Shown: positions 36,594-47,170 of the stretch, piece by piece
Layout of the letters: the number at the start of each line of letters is the position of its first letter
Numbering within the stretch: position 1 is the first letter of the stretch
Assembly (NCBI GenBank): GCA_023238725.1
Contig: CM041535.1
Coordinates: 23,493,230 to 23,557,229 of the forward strand
Source: Scortum barcoo
Lineage: Eukaryota; Chordata; Actinopteri; Centrarchiformes; Terapontidae
Direction: 5' to 3'
DNA length: 64,000 nucleotides
Notes under the pieces: generated by a model
Told to the model about the DNA's origin: nothing
The model's input: only the letters and a program-made list of their open reading frames with translations
The model's database searches: none
Program-made: the position numbers and the translations under genes

Positions 36594-36704
36594 GACTGGA
36601 GCGGGGGGGCTCAACTATCCAAGAACATCCCCAGAATTGGCACCGACGCCAAGATCCGGCTCGGCACGAACCCCCCCGATGAGGGTATTCAAAAGTTGGG
36701 ACTG
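36594..36704 (+). other. GC-rich island with open frame, possible exon of unknown identity
   Basis: An isolated GC-rich island of about 80 bases in AT-rich DNA, framed by a G7 run at 36603-36609 and a C7 run at 36671-36677. A forward frame is open from the stop at 36591 to the stop at 36705. It encodes 37 residues including AQLSKNIPRIGTDAKIRLG and GTNPPDEGIQKLGL. Wobble positions within it are mostly G/C. The minus strand is open too, so the frame evidence is weak. No strong splice acceptor precedes it, and a GAG|GGTATT donor-like site is poor. I do not recognise the peptide. It could be an exon fragment, a pseudogene piece, or a GC-rich regulatory core. Confidence 0.2.
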
Positions 36705-36909
36705 TGAAGTTTCTGTCGTGCGAATCAACGTGACAGTTCAGCAAATAAGCATCGCATTAGCTTTGTGACTCCAAAAGCAAAAAAATGACAGCTTATTTAT
36801 TTATCGTGAACCGGCCTTTATGCAGCCAGCACTCTCTGGTGTGGATATAGGAAGTCACAAAAAATATTGGAGTAAAACTCATTTTCTGCTGTGGTCATGT
36901 TTTTCTGCC

Positions 36910-37250
36910 ACTATAAACAGTGAGGTCGAGCATCTTTGCACGCCCTTCCCTCCACTGTAATTGGTCAGTTGGTGAGAAGTCTGGCGCGTCTCTGAAAAGC
37001 TGGGCTGGTTTTTGTCAGGAGCTCCACGGAGAAAGGAGGACAGCTTTGATCATTTCGGCAGTAACTGAAAAAGACAAGGACGCTGTACAAAGACACTTAG
37101 ATGACATGTACACACCTACAGTAAACTTGATATGCTACTTGAAGAAGGGTAGTTTTTTTTTTCCAGATCAGCTTCTTAATTACATGCCTCTCTTTTCTTT
37201 ATGTTCCAGTAAGAAAAAGTGCACTAATACAACAACTGAATATACTGTGA
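36910..37250. other. unrecognised block upstream of a fish repeat, possibly the same insertion
   Basis: A 129-codon forward frame runs from 36920 to 37309. Its last third lies inside the repeat described next, so it is not a normal gene. Words such as ATTGGTCAGTTGG and GCTGATTTTTGTCAGG-like sequence suggest multi-copy DNA, but I cannot name the element. Confidence 0.3.
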
Positions 37251-37254
37251 TAAA

Positions 37255-37405
37255 AGTGGTTGTTGGATCTTTTGTCTGTGAAGGCTCTTGGTCATCCAGG
37301 TCATGGTAATCCTCAGACCAGAGCTGTAAAGGCCTCTCAGATGCGAGGTGAAACATCCTCAACAACTTCAAGCAAGTCCAGCTGACTTTTATCAAACTCT
37401 TAGGA
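37255..37405. mobile_element. teleost interspersed repeat fragment
   Basis: Contains GTGAAGGCTCTTGGTCATCC, AGGTCATGGTAATCCTCAGA, CAGAGCTGTAAAGGCCTC and GAGGTGAAACATCCTCAACA followed by AAGTCCAGCTGACTT. This ordered set of phrases is familiar from many fish transcripts and genomes as a dispersed repeat. I cannot assign the family confidently and name none. Confidence 0.6.
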
Positions 37406-37503
37406 AGTTTGTATAGGCATCTACATTTTATCTATGTGTACAAGTTTAAAGTCACTACTAGTTTACTACCTTTGTAAGAGGCTCCACATTACACTCACTC
37501 AGC

Positions 37504-37520
37504 AAAAAAAAAAAAAAAAA
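37504..37520. repeat. poly-A tract (A17)
   Basis: Uninterrupted A run about 100 bases downstream of the fish repeat. Confidence 0.9.
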
Positions 37521-38104
37521 TCAGGCTTTTTGTTGAGAAGAGCCAATTTGCTTATTATCATACTTTTAGTTCGAAAAGGTTAAACTATGAATCTATCGAC
37601 ACGCTGCACTGTGAAAATTATTCATGTCAGGTACAGTAGCTTCCTCTGATTCTCAAATTGGCTTGGTTTTTTAGAAAAGAACGACTCCGTAAAGGTTATG
37701 TTTACACCTTTATTTCTACAGCGATAGAGGCTTCGTATAAAGCTCTGTTCCATATTTCCCCACCGTTTCTTTTCCATATTCTCACCCTGTTGAGAATGAA
37801 GGGGTTTCTGTCATTCAGAAGTGAATGCCACCCCTATACAGTCACCCCGCTGCACCTCCATGGTTATAAATCAAACATGACGCTCTTTAAATAGGGAAAT
37901 TAATTATTTACACTTGAAGCCAAAATACCTTGAAGAGGAAGGAAAAAATACTGACACATAATAAGTCATTTTCAGGCCTGAGAGGCTGGCCACTCTATTA
38001 CCATAGTCTAGATTTATAATGCTCTCATAAGAGTCGAGCCACCGATGGAGATACTTCAGTCTGGCAGCACTGTGCTCCACGCTCTATTGCCTCTTTTCCA
38101 GAAC

Positions 38105-38122
38105 AAAAAAAAAAAAAAAAAA
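38105..38122. repeat. poly-A tract (A18)
   Basis: Uninterrupted A run. Confidence 0.9.
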
Positions 38123-39169
38123 GTGGCTGTCAGATCCAGCGAGTGAGAGAATTTGGCCAGTTTATGCTGCGGGTGCCATGCTGTTACCTCCTCTCTAGAA
38201 CAGGAAGTGTTGCAAATATGTCCCCCCCAACATCACCATGCTGAGATGTTGAACAACATTTCAGCTGGAAAGAAACTACACGTTACCTAGCAACGAGGAT
38301 GGAGCAGAACTGTGAAGAATACATTGCAGTGACTTAACCATTTCCACCAAAGGCGTTGATAACAGTGTTTCACACGAGCGCCGTAGAGAGTGAAAACCAG
38401 CAGTTTGTTCAGATGCCGACGCCTTAAAGTAATATTTACGGCTTAAAAGGCTTAATTTCAAATCATTACTGTGGGAGTGGCGGCCCTGGTGAGCGCCAGC
38501 AGTGCTGACTTTGCATGACATTTGCTTTCTGTGAGGTCTGGTACGTCCCTATAGAGAACTGGAGAGAGGCAATCAAGTGGCAGGAAGTACCTTAAGTAGT
38601 CATAATGGTTGCCAGTAGTATTAAACAGAGAGCATTAAATTAAAAAATCCAATACTCCAGAAGAGGAAACATCTGATTCACTGTTCGATAGTATTTAGAA
38701 GCACCAGGAAAATGTGCCGAACTAAAGATAGACACAGATTGTGGAGCTTTACCAAGTTCGTGTGAGATAAGAAAGCTTTCTTTTTCTGGAACCAGGTGAC
38801 TTCCATCACACACTGTGGTGTCAATTTTTCCAAACTGCATGTGCGTTCTCTTTTGTAAGGCCACTATATACAAGGCCACATTATACCACTACAAATTAAT
38901 CTGTTAACCTTTGATGACTGTTATTCAAAAAAAAAGTACCAGAACAACTGTCATGTAATGATGTTTAAAGGTTGGTGTCTCAGAAAGGTTATGATACGCA
39001 GTAGAGACAGTTTGACATTTTTTAAAAAACTAACCAACAGATATTCTGAATCCATTAGATAAGAAACGTGTGTATAACATATAATAAAACAAAGGCCCTA
39101 GGCCTCACATGAGGTTACCTGGACTCCATTAGAAATTGGCTTTATCTAATATAAGGCAGGGAAAGGTAA

Positions 39170-39425
39170 CTCTAGACACCAATAAAAACCACACCCAAGA
39201 CATGTGAAAAGAGAGAAAAGGGGCATGGCAAGACATGCCCTCTGGTCTGTGCACACCTACAACCTGCATTATAAAAGGTGATGTTCAGTTGGTGAGAGCT
39301 CAGTTGTTCTGCAGGACAGCTCGGGCTTTGTACTCCATGTTTAAGAATAAAGCTCTCTGGACTCAAATTTGCTGGACTCCAGTGCTTATTTGACTCTGCA
39401 TTTTCCTCAGAAGAAGATTTGAACA
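39170..39425 (+). mobile_element. solo-LTR-like unit of an endogenous retrovirus/LTR element
   Basis: A promoter-to-polyadenylation layout typical of an LTR is compressed into about 250 bases: a CCAAT box at 39179-39183, a TATAAAA box at 39270-39276, a short GC-containing leader, then an AATAAA signal at 39346-39351 and a T/CT-rich segment. In an LTR these would be U3, R and U5. No primer-binding site, gag or pol sequence follows, so it would be a solo LTR or a fragment. The TG...CA ends and a target-site duplication could not be fixed. Alternatively it is a chance arrangement or a non-LTR promoter. The superfamily is not assigned. Confidence 0.45.
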
Positions 39426-40620
39426 CTTAGAAACTTTTTGAAGAAAAGACTTAAGAAGAAAAGAAAATAAGGAGTAAGGTGTAGAGGCTTGGGCAGGACC
39501 AGACTTAGTCTCCAACTGGCCCTTGACTGGGTCTACAGTCCAGCCTGAAAATCCACATCAACACATGTAAGCGCAGGATATGAAATTCAGGTTTTGCACT
39601 GTGATTTCTTAAATATTGGTGATGAGCAGACTTCCAGAAAGTGCTGTCATCACTGAGCTATCTAATTTTTGTGCTCATTTGACCATCATTAGTTCAAGCC
39701 TGGACGTGTAAATGGTGTGTGAATGCTCAGTAATCACAACTGATCCACATCTTGTCCATCTGCTTTTCAGAGGTAACACACAGCCCTCATCCACACCAGG
39801 TCCTGTTGTTTTTGGCAGCTCATGCATACTGTAAAGGGCTAGATCATCTGATCTTTTTATCCTGTTATCACTTATAGAGGCTGTTACACACCATAGCAGC
39901 AGTTATGAGAGCAGTAAACACTGCATGTCATAAACAAATACGTCCAAATTTGTCACAATGTTTGACGCACAGCATCTCAGTGACCGGCTGAACTACTCCA
40001 CAAAATATTCAACTCTCATCAAGCCAACAGCTGAGTCATTGGAAATCACTGCGTCCCTCTCAGGAAAGTGAAAGTAAACTTAAGTGTGTACTCTGTGAGC
40101 ACTACTTTTCTGCAGTGCTTGCCCTCTGCAGTATTTTCCACATTCTCAAGGCCACGTCGTACACACTTCTCCTGTGTACATTTAGGATATTTTCATTCCT
40201 GGTCAAGTGTTTTTTTTTTTTCATTAAATAAGTGAGCCAAGGTGGGAGAGCTGTCAATATAATGCTAAGCCATCTAGACATAACAGCCCCAAGTATGTGC
40301 TACAAGACTACTACATCTGGTGCAGTGTGCAGCAGTCTGTGTGCACAAGATGCCAGATTTATCCGTCATCTCACCTGCTCCTCTCTGGTTGACACGTTCA
40401 CACGCTCAGGCAGGTTTGGTATTTGTCTCTGTCCCTCTTCATTAACATCATTTACACTTTGTCCTATAATTAGAGAATTATGTAAAGCTATGAAGTAATT
40501 CATTTTCACAAAATAATGCTTGAGCTTGTAAACCTCTTTCAAAAGTCACTGGATGATATCACGATGCCTTTTCAGGTTCAGCTGCTGAAAAGCTGTTGTT
40601 TATCAAAATGGCATATGGCT
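39426..40620. other. noncoding DNA, no gene seen
   Basis: No exon or repeat family recognised. A T12 run lies near 40209-40220. Confidence 0.5.
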
Positions 40621-40815
40621 GCATTTATATAGCGCTTTTATCCAAAGCTATACAATTTGCCTCTCTTTCACACACTCACACACCAGTGGCGGGCTACCTC
40701 GTGAGGTCTGACCACCGGGAGTCGTTTGGGGTTCAGTGTTCTGCCCGAGGACGTTTCGTCATAAGGAGCTGGTGATCAGACAACTCAGACTCTCGTCCTC
40801 CTGAGACGTCTCCAC
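40621..40815 (+). mobile_element. common teleost interspersed repeat (TTTATATAGCGC family)
   Basis: Starts with GCATTTATATAGCGCTTTTA, continues through CTCTTTCACACACTCACACA and CCAGTGGCGGGCTACC, then has CCACCGGGAGTCGTTTGGGG, GTTCAGTGTTCTGCCCGAGG and a CTCGTCCTCCTGAG end. The order (TATATAGCGC, CATTCACACA, CACCGGGAG, GGGTTCAGTGTCTTGCCCAAGGACA, CCTCCTGAGC) matches a short repeat present in very high copy in teleosts. It is non-coding and strongly diverged from the consensus I remember. Confidence 0.75.
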
Positions 40816-41039
40816 CCCAAGATAACACTATTTTTCATGAAGCTAAATGTAAAGCTGGTATAAAACTAGTTTCCAATCAACTGTACTTTATTACTGTTTT
40901 ATGTTTTCCTACATTTCTTTTCTGATTTTTTATTTCACTGATTGGTCTAAGTAGTTTAGTGTCTTTTTATATTTTTCCTGTCAGTAATAAAATCTAGTCG
41001 TGAGAGCTTAAAGCCAGTAAAGCGCCTGTGGTACTACAT

Positions 41040-41170
41040 ATGATGTACAGTATGTATGACTGTGATTCACTGTTTATGCAAATTAGGCCAGCTGGGGCTG
41101 GGATGTGTTGCAAAGAGCCAGAGAGATATGCTCATTTGACTGCGTGGGTGTTTTATAATCATCACAAACA
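41040..41170. promoter_or_regulatory. candidate FOX/octamer/homeodomain composite element
   Basis: TGTTTATGCAAATTAGG at about 41071-41087 joins a forkhead-like TGTTTA, a perfect octamer ATGCAAAT (41076-41083) and AATTAG, with CCAGCTGGGG immediately after. The local sequence is not repetitive. Regulatory activity is inference. Confidence 0.25.
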
Positions 41171-41706
41171 AATTACACAGAAGTACTTGAATTACATGAG
41201 TACTTAAACTTCTTTACATCATCTCATGCATTATAATAAGATCAACATCTAAAATAAAATCTGACAAGGGTAAATTATAGAGATGTAAAATATATACATT
41301 GGGTAAGTTGTTTCTACAAAACACAGCAAAAAGTGCATGAGACATGTGAGATGTAGTGTATGGCAACCCAATGCATCACATCTCAGCATGAAAACATTGC
41401 GGGGAAACATGCAGCTAGCCTTTTCCAAACTATCAGTGTAATCTTCGCAGGTTATAATGAATTAAACAGAGCCATTTCCTATTTCATGTTCAGAAAATAG
41501 ATGTCTTAACTTTACAAAGTGAGTGTCAGCACCAGCAGCGCAAAGCGGGAATAAAACACTTAACACGGATGCATTAGCAACATTAGTGAACGCACAACAG
41601 CAACAAGACACCGCACAAAGCGTGTGACATTATGCCTGTTATGGAAAACCATAACGTTGACTAAACATCCAGTTTATTAGAATAAACCATCTCACCTTCA
41701 CTATCC

Positions 41707-41726
41707 TTTTTTTTTTTTTTTTTTTT
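41707..41726. repeat. poly-T tract (T20)
   Basis: Uninterrupted T run. Confidence 0.95.
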
Positions 41727-42962
41727 AAATATGACACTGGCATAACAGAGGATGAATTTAGCGTTTCATTCTGTGGAAATGAGGTGAGTTATATTTCAAG
41801 TTATTTGTGTGGGGAGAGTGCGGGAAGAGATTAGACACGTGAGTCACTAGCTCAGGAAGATCAAAACGCTTGTTGACAGCAGGAGCGACCGCCCGAAGAT
41901 GATGAGTCCTTTTTCTAAAATTACATTTTCTTGGCAGGTTTATGAGTCAGGTCGCAATACACCGCGCTGCTCCATGTCCCAGTGTACCCCATCCTTGTTG
42001 TCTGTGTAAGAGGCAGTTCAGACTATTAGCAAACAAGTGAAATCCCTGCAGTTTCCATATGCCAGCCACTTGAGCTCCATCACACTGCACCAAAGTCACT
42101 CCACAAAACAGGAGAGGTGCTGAGATGTAAACATAAGCAGCACAGAAATCCTCTTCAGTAGCAAGCGTCCCCTGTTATTGATTGGCTATTCATAAATAAT
42201 CTGAAAGGTTAAATATCTGTATGCAACCTTCCCTCATCGATGGATAAAAGCCTTAAACTGGGACTGCACTGATTTTGGTTTATAAAGAGACTCCCATTTA
42301 TTCTTTATTTTAACTTTTCCCTTTGCCCTTTTTTACTCTGTCCTACCCAACACTATCCCAGTCACTGTTTGTTGTTATGGTGCCAGCCATGGTTGTTATT
42401 TTAATTAAAATGCAAAGGTGTGGCTTTTTTTCTTTTGAAAATATAGACTTTTTTGGCCTTACACTTTTCTTGCAGCACAGCCCTCATACTTGTGTTTTTC
42501 TATCATATAATTGCTTTTAATCTTATACATTTTTTGCTTTCACTTATAACCTATAATACATGATGTCCACCTTGTGATAATTTGTAAACTGTGTAATAAG
42601 TTGTCATGCATGATTAAAAACTAATTAACAGATTACAAATAAGTTTTTTCAAAACTGCTTATGATACATAATAGACACGACCTTTATAAAGTCACCAATG
42701 TATTTTCATACATTTTTCAGTACATACACAAATAAAAAACGTTAAACTTCTCACTTTAATGTGAGAGCAGCTCTGGAAAGTTTTTCAAGGTTGAAGTTGA
42801 AGAGATGAAAATCATCACTGCAGGCACCAAAGGGTTTGATCAAGAAGAATGTAAAACTCAAGAAGATTTCTTATGATGACGAACTTTTAGTTAAGTTTCT
42901 TCTTTTAATGCACCACTTTATACTGTGTGTCCAGTGGAGAAGAACTTTATTTTGTTTACTGT

Positions 42963-43013
42963 TTTAGACCTTTGACACACACCCAAACACACACATATAT
43001 ACACACACACCTA
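42963..43013. repeat. imperfect AC/AT microsatellite
   Basis: ACAC runs with CCAA and ATATAT interruptions. Confidence 0.75.
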
Positions 43014-45177
43014 TGTAAAGTAAACAAAAACCAGCAACCTCAAGAAACCCCAACAACTTAAAAGTACATACAAAATTGCATAGGTTTAAGCTGAAGAACA
43101 GTTATTGTGCCAAAAGCTCTTTCAGTCCATTTGAAACGATAAACACATCAGCAGTCTCATGCTGTGATTTGTTTATACATTTGATTTGACATTTAATGGC
43201 TCTGGGAAGCATTCATCTCTGTTGCCACGGGAAAATATCAGCTGTGTTTCTCTCTGTCCCCAAAGTCTTGGTCAAAATATTAAGTTCTCTCCGGCTCACC
43301 ACTTCCGCTAAGTCAATGTGAAGTGTAACCTCAGAAGTTGACACAACAATTTAGCCTGAATCTTTCAGAGGAGCAGATGCTGTCAAAACAAACACGGCGT
43401 TCTTCTCTTCATTGTCTAAACCACTAATCTGCACCTCGTTTTGTTTTTATGTGGTGCAATGAAAGAGATGGAAATGAAATCTATCTAAAAAAATAGGCTT
43501 CTTCTGCTAAATGCAAAACCAAAAGAGTGTGATATTGTGATAAGTCCACAGAGGAACAAAGTGAATCCTGTTCCTCCTGAGCAGAGACAAAGCATCACTT
43601 TACATCCATATGTACTAATTAATTGTAGGGACTTTGTGTTTAGGTAGTCAGCCTTGCAGAGAAACACTTTTCATAACATCTCTTCTCTTTTCACTGAGGC
43701 ACATGAAGGGGTCATTTGGATTTTTTTGAGGACAGTGGGTCGAGCAGTGAGCTGTTTCCCATTGTCCTACCGCAATGAGCTGGACACTGTCAACATTGGA
43801 CAGCTAACAAACAAAGCAGTAACATTTTTATTCAAAAAATACTTTATTTCTGATTCCTTATTTTACTTTCATATGATTTATACCATGGATTATTTTTTAT
43901 TACTGAGATAACCTATAGTTATTAGCCTTAACACACCGGAAAGAGATGTAGTTTGATTAATTAGTCCCAAGGTCTAAAGCTGGTCATTAACTCACACTAC
44001 ACACATTTGAATAATTTGTGCAGGGCCAAAAGTCTCACTTATGTTCACGCTGTGTGGGTCATTTGACCTGTTAGTAGATGTTAATTATCTATTCCAAAAT
44101 CTATTCAACACAACACAAATATTTACAAAACAAAAGGGAAAGGCAGTGTAACTTTGAGCAATTCTTCCCTGAATGTAATAAGAAGAAAAAGAGAAGCATC
44201 AAAACAAGTGGACAATTATTGTCTACGCTGCAGAGAGGTTCAGATTTATTTCTATCACAGTTGCATTAAAGGCCACAGTCGGGCTCAGCATGCAAGTTAG
44301 TACACCAGAGATATTAAAACAAGCTCACTACAACTCATAACTGTGAGAGATCAGACAGAGGGAACTGCTCAAACTGCAAGACAGCTGACCAAAATGTGGG
44401 ACGCACCAGAAATCCATCTTATCGCCCAACACTTGGATTGTTGAATGATCGGGCGACTTAATCAGGCATCATGATACCCCTCAGACTGAATGTCAAATAA
44501 CAGCAAATGTGATGGAAATTTAACCTTTATCCTAAAAGTAGTTGGGGGTGAGTAATTCAGAGTTAAAATTGGGTTTAATGCATATAATGTCCCTGATAAA
44601 AGCAGGCAAATCTTTTCATGGAAAATCGATCTCTGTGCACATACAACTGCTGCGAGAGTTTTGCTTTCGATTAAACGTCTTTAAAATGATTAAATGCAAA
44701 GCAAAAAAGAAAATCGTGTTTGAAAACTGATTTGCATAGCTGGAAGCAATCTTTAGACATCAAGAGAGAAGACGAAAAGAGTCAAAGCAGATCTGCTTGT
44801 CAACACAGAGTGTCTTGGAAGCCTTCTAAACAACATTTTCTTCCTCTCTCTGAAATAAAACAAAACTAAAAAGTAATCATGGCATATAAACATTCAACGA
44901 CAGATATACTGATTAAATGTATAATAATAATTAACAACGAGTAAGCTAAACAACACCATCCTATGTTTGCTTCTCAGTGGTGGATCTATGTAAATCATTG
45001 TTCACATTTACACTTCGATTCTTTGGCCTTTGAGGCTGATTGCCTGTGCAGCAGAGGGGCATTTGAATTGATAAGAAATGTAATTTGATAATGTACAAAA
45101 TTCATCACACCGCTAAGAGCCTTTATTCTGTCTCCTAAGACAGACTCATCTATTATGTAGAGATCCATAAGTCTGAG

Positions 45178-45191
45178 TAGAGGGAGAGGGA

Positions 45192-45247
<56 letters not shown>

Positions 45248-45285
45248 GCAGAGTGAGATAAAGGGAGAGAGAGGAGAAGAAACTG
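45178..45285. repeat. long polypurine (GA)n tract
   Basis: GGGAGA repeats at 45181-45195 lead into about 25 perfect AG units to 45245. The tract then stays almost purely purine to 45285. Frames through it (poly Ser/Leu) are artefacts. Confidence 0.95.
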
Positions 45286-45289
45286 AATG

Positions 45290-45600
45290 AGATAGATCAG
45301 GACGAAGATATTTTGTGAAATCTATGGTAATTAGATGGATTAATGAATCAGAGACAATCCCTGAAATGGAGATTAATTCCTGTGACGTGGTCATCATGTT
45401 ACGTATTTATCAATGTCAAGCGAGTATTTTATTAATAAGCCATAGATCTGGCCCTGTCCCTTTAGCTAATAAAGGGGTAATACGTCTAATTCACAAAGTA
45501 ACAGATAATCTGGTGGAAGAAGTGATGGGACTTAATAGAGAAACGAGGCAGCGAGGGAGGGAGAGAGGTTGTTAGAAACTAGTCATTGCTCTTTGACAGG
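45290..45600. promoter_or_regulatory. candidate conserved noncoding element (dense TAAT sites)
   Basis: Contains GGTAATTAGATGG with TAATTA at 45328-45333, GGATTAATGAATC (45337-45349), GATTAATTCC (45371-45380), TGACGTGG (45383-45390), a CRE-like half site, then TTATTAATAAGCC and GGTAATACGTCTAATTC. The 86-codon forward frame across it shows no domain. The many homeodomain-type words in complex, repeat-free sequence make it one of the best enhancer candidates here. This remains inference. Confidence 0.35.
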
Positions 45601-46050
45601 ATTTAATTATAATCATCTTTAGCAGATGATTTATGCTATTATGACTTCACACATATGATTGACGATGCTAATATGCTCATTTATGTGTGTGTGGGTGCAT
45701 GTTTTCATGTGTGAAGAGGATTTTTTTTTTTGTTCACGTCTTGACACACAACAGCAGAAAGCAAAAGATTTTCCACTTGAGTGATAAAAGATGGTTTGAT
45801 ACTAAAAACTACATGTGTAATCCAGTGAGGCTGTGGTTGCTAATACATACAGATGTCACTCACAAATGAATGCAGATTAACTATGAACATGAAGTGTGTT
45901 TATTAGAGTTTGCATGTGAATAACATTTGCACATTATTAAAAAGAAGAAGAAATAGGAACTAGGAATTTATGAAAATACAATGAAAAGAAACAGTTAGGG
46001 CAATATTTCCGCTAAGAGTGTATTTACTTCATCTAAAAATGTTATATAAA
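45601..46050. other. noncoding DNA, nothing recognised
   Basis: AT-rich spacer with a T11-12 run near 45721-45731. Confidence 0.5.
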
Positions 46051-46129
46051 AGCATGACATTGACACACCATTTACTTTTTACTGCTTCAATCTAAGTCTA
46101 ACCGTCTGGCTTTCAACAGCTCTTTTGAA

Positions 46130-46640
46130 GTGCCGTAAAAGAAGATGGCGAGCCGCGCAAGGCAGTGAGTTAAAAGCGACGCTGCATTATTATAACCTGT
46201 TAATATGAGCGAATTGTGTTGAAGGTTATAAGCATTTTTATGACTGAGCGGGTGAAGAAAGTTAACTGTACGCGCAGCTGCTCCCGACAACAAATGATGG
46301 TAGCCCGCGGTGAAACCCTCAAAGTACGGCATTAAGCATTTAGTGCGAACACTGACTTAATGCGACCAGCTGTGCTGTTTACTCGGCAAAGACCACCTGT
46401 CTCGGGCTGATCAGCGCCGGAGTTCAATCAAGCTGTTCTCACCTGCACAAGTGAGCTTTGGGCTGAGAACAAGACAAACATTTTATACCCCGATGACAAG
46501 TACGCGACCTTCATCACCTTCAAGAGTCGGAATAATTTTTCATTTTCGCCACTTGTCGTGCACATGTGCTTCAGTTCCGCTTTAAACCCACGACACTGCA
46601 GCACAGAGCGCACGTGTTCGCCCATCACCTGTGATAGATG
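46130..46640. promoter_or_regulatory. CpG-enriched E-box cluster, candidate enhancer or promoter
   Basis: By hand count there are about 31 CpG in about 510 bases at roughly balanced base composition. That is near the random expectation and clearly above the surrounding DNA. CANNTG E-boxes are clustered: CAGCTG at 46275-46280 and 46367-46372, CACCTG at 46394-46399, 46440-46445 and 46626-46631, CAAGTG at 46448-46453, CACTTG at 46550-46555, CACATG at 46561-46566 and a palindromic CACGTG at 46611-46616. An ATGGCGAGCCGCGC start-like site at 46144 stops after seven codons. No TATA box was identified. Unmethylated CpG-rich DNA in fish often marks promoters or developmental enhancers, which is the inference here. 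Confidence 0.4.
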
Positions 46641-46859
46641 GTGGTTATTATGCTTTTAATTCCTCAGGGGTTAAGTGCATTTCCCATGCTGCCCAAGTCG
46701 CGGAAATCTCAATAGCTGACCTGTGTCTGTGGGGAACACTTGGAAGAAATAGAGACGGCAATACATGCAGACATGCTGTATACACATCAATTACACACAC
46801 ACACACAAAAGTAGGATTTTGCTCCTCTTTTCTCTAACCACAAAATCCATTAGGAGAGA

Positions 46860-47170
46860 CGTTTGAACTTCCCGGCACTCCAAGCATTCCCAGAAACCCA
46901 TTACTATTTTTCAAGAACGAAATCCAACAAAAGGAATCATCAAAATGTCACCGCGTGTCCTTGAAAGCACCCGATGTTTCGTTCCTCTCTGCTGTCTGCC
47001 CCTCCATCAGCGCTAATTACCGTAAATTAGTTTTAACCGGGGATGCTGAAGCCCGCCTGATGTTGGAGATTTAGAGTCAATAGGCATGTAATGGCGCTCC
47101 GTCTTTGTCCGTCATTAATCAAGGTTATGTATGGAGTTGCAGGCTGGAGCATCGGAAGAACGTGTGTCAA
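46860..47170. promoter_or_regulatory. candidate conserved noncoding element
   Basis: Contains CGCTAATTACCGTAAATTAG (TAATTA at 47014-47019), GGCATGTAATGG and GTCATTAATCAAGG (ATTAATCA at 47114-47121), alternating with GC-rich words. Repeat-free, no credible frame. It continues the regulatory-looking block that starts at 46130. Confidence 0.35.

Larger units (their letters stand above)
37411..39165. other. noncoding DNA, no gene seen
   Basis: A-tracts at 37504-37520 and 38105-38122. The part at 37960-38095 is repeat-free and might be regulatory. No exon recognised. Confidence 0.5.
40820..45175. other. noncoding DNA, no gene seen
   Basis: Mostly AT-rich. Holds a motif-rich block at 41040-41170 listed separately, a T20 tract at 41707-41726, an AC/AT patch at 42974-43013, and an AT-rich block at 42540-42700 faintly like a degenerate dispersed repeat. 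No exon recognised. Confidence 0.5.

Noticed and set aside
42540..42700. Possible AT-rich dispersed repeat (CTTATAACCTATAATAC...)
   Set aside because: Resemblance to known fish repeats is only in general AT-rich wording.
46144..46170. ATGGCGAGCCGCGC start-codon-like site in the CpG-rich block
   Set aside because: The frame stops after seven codons, so it is not a coding start on this evidence.
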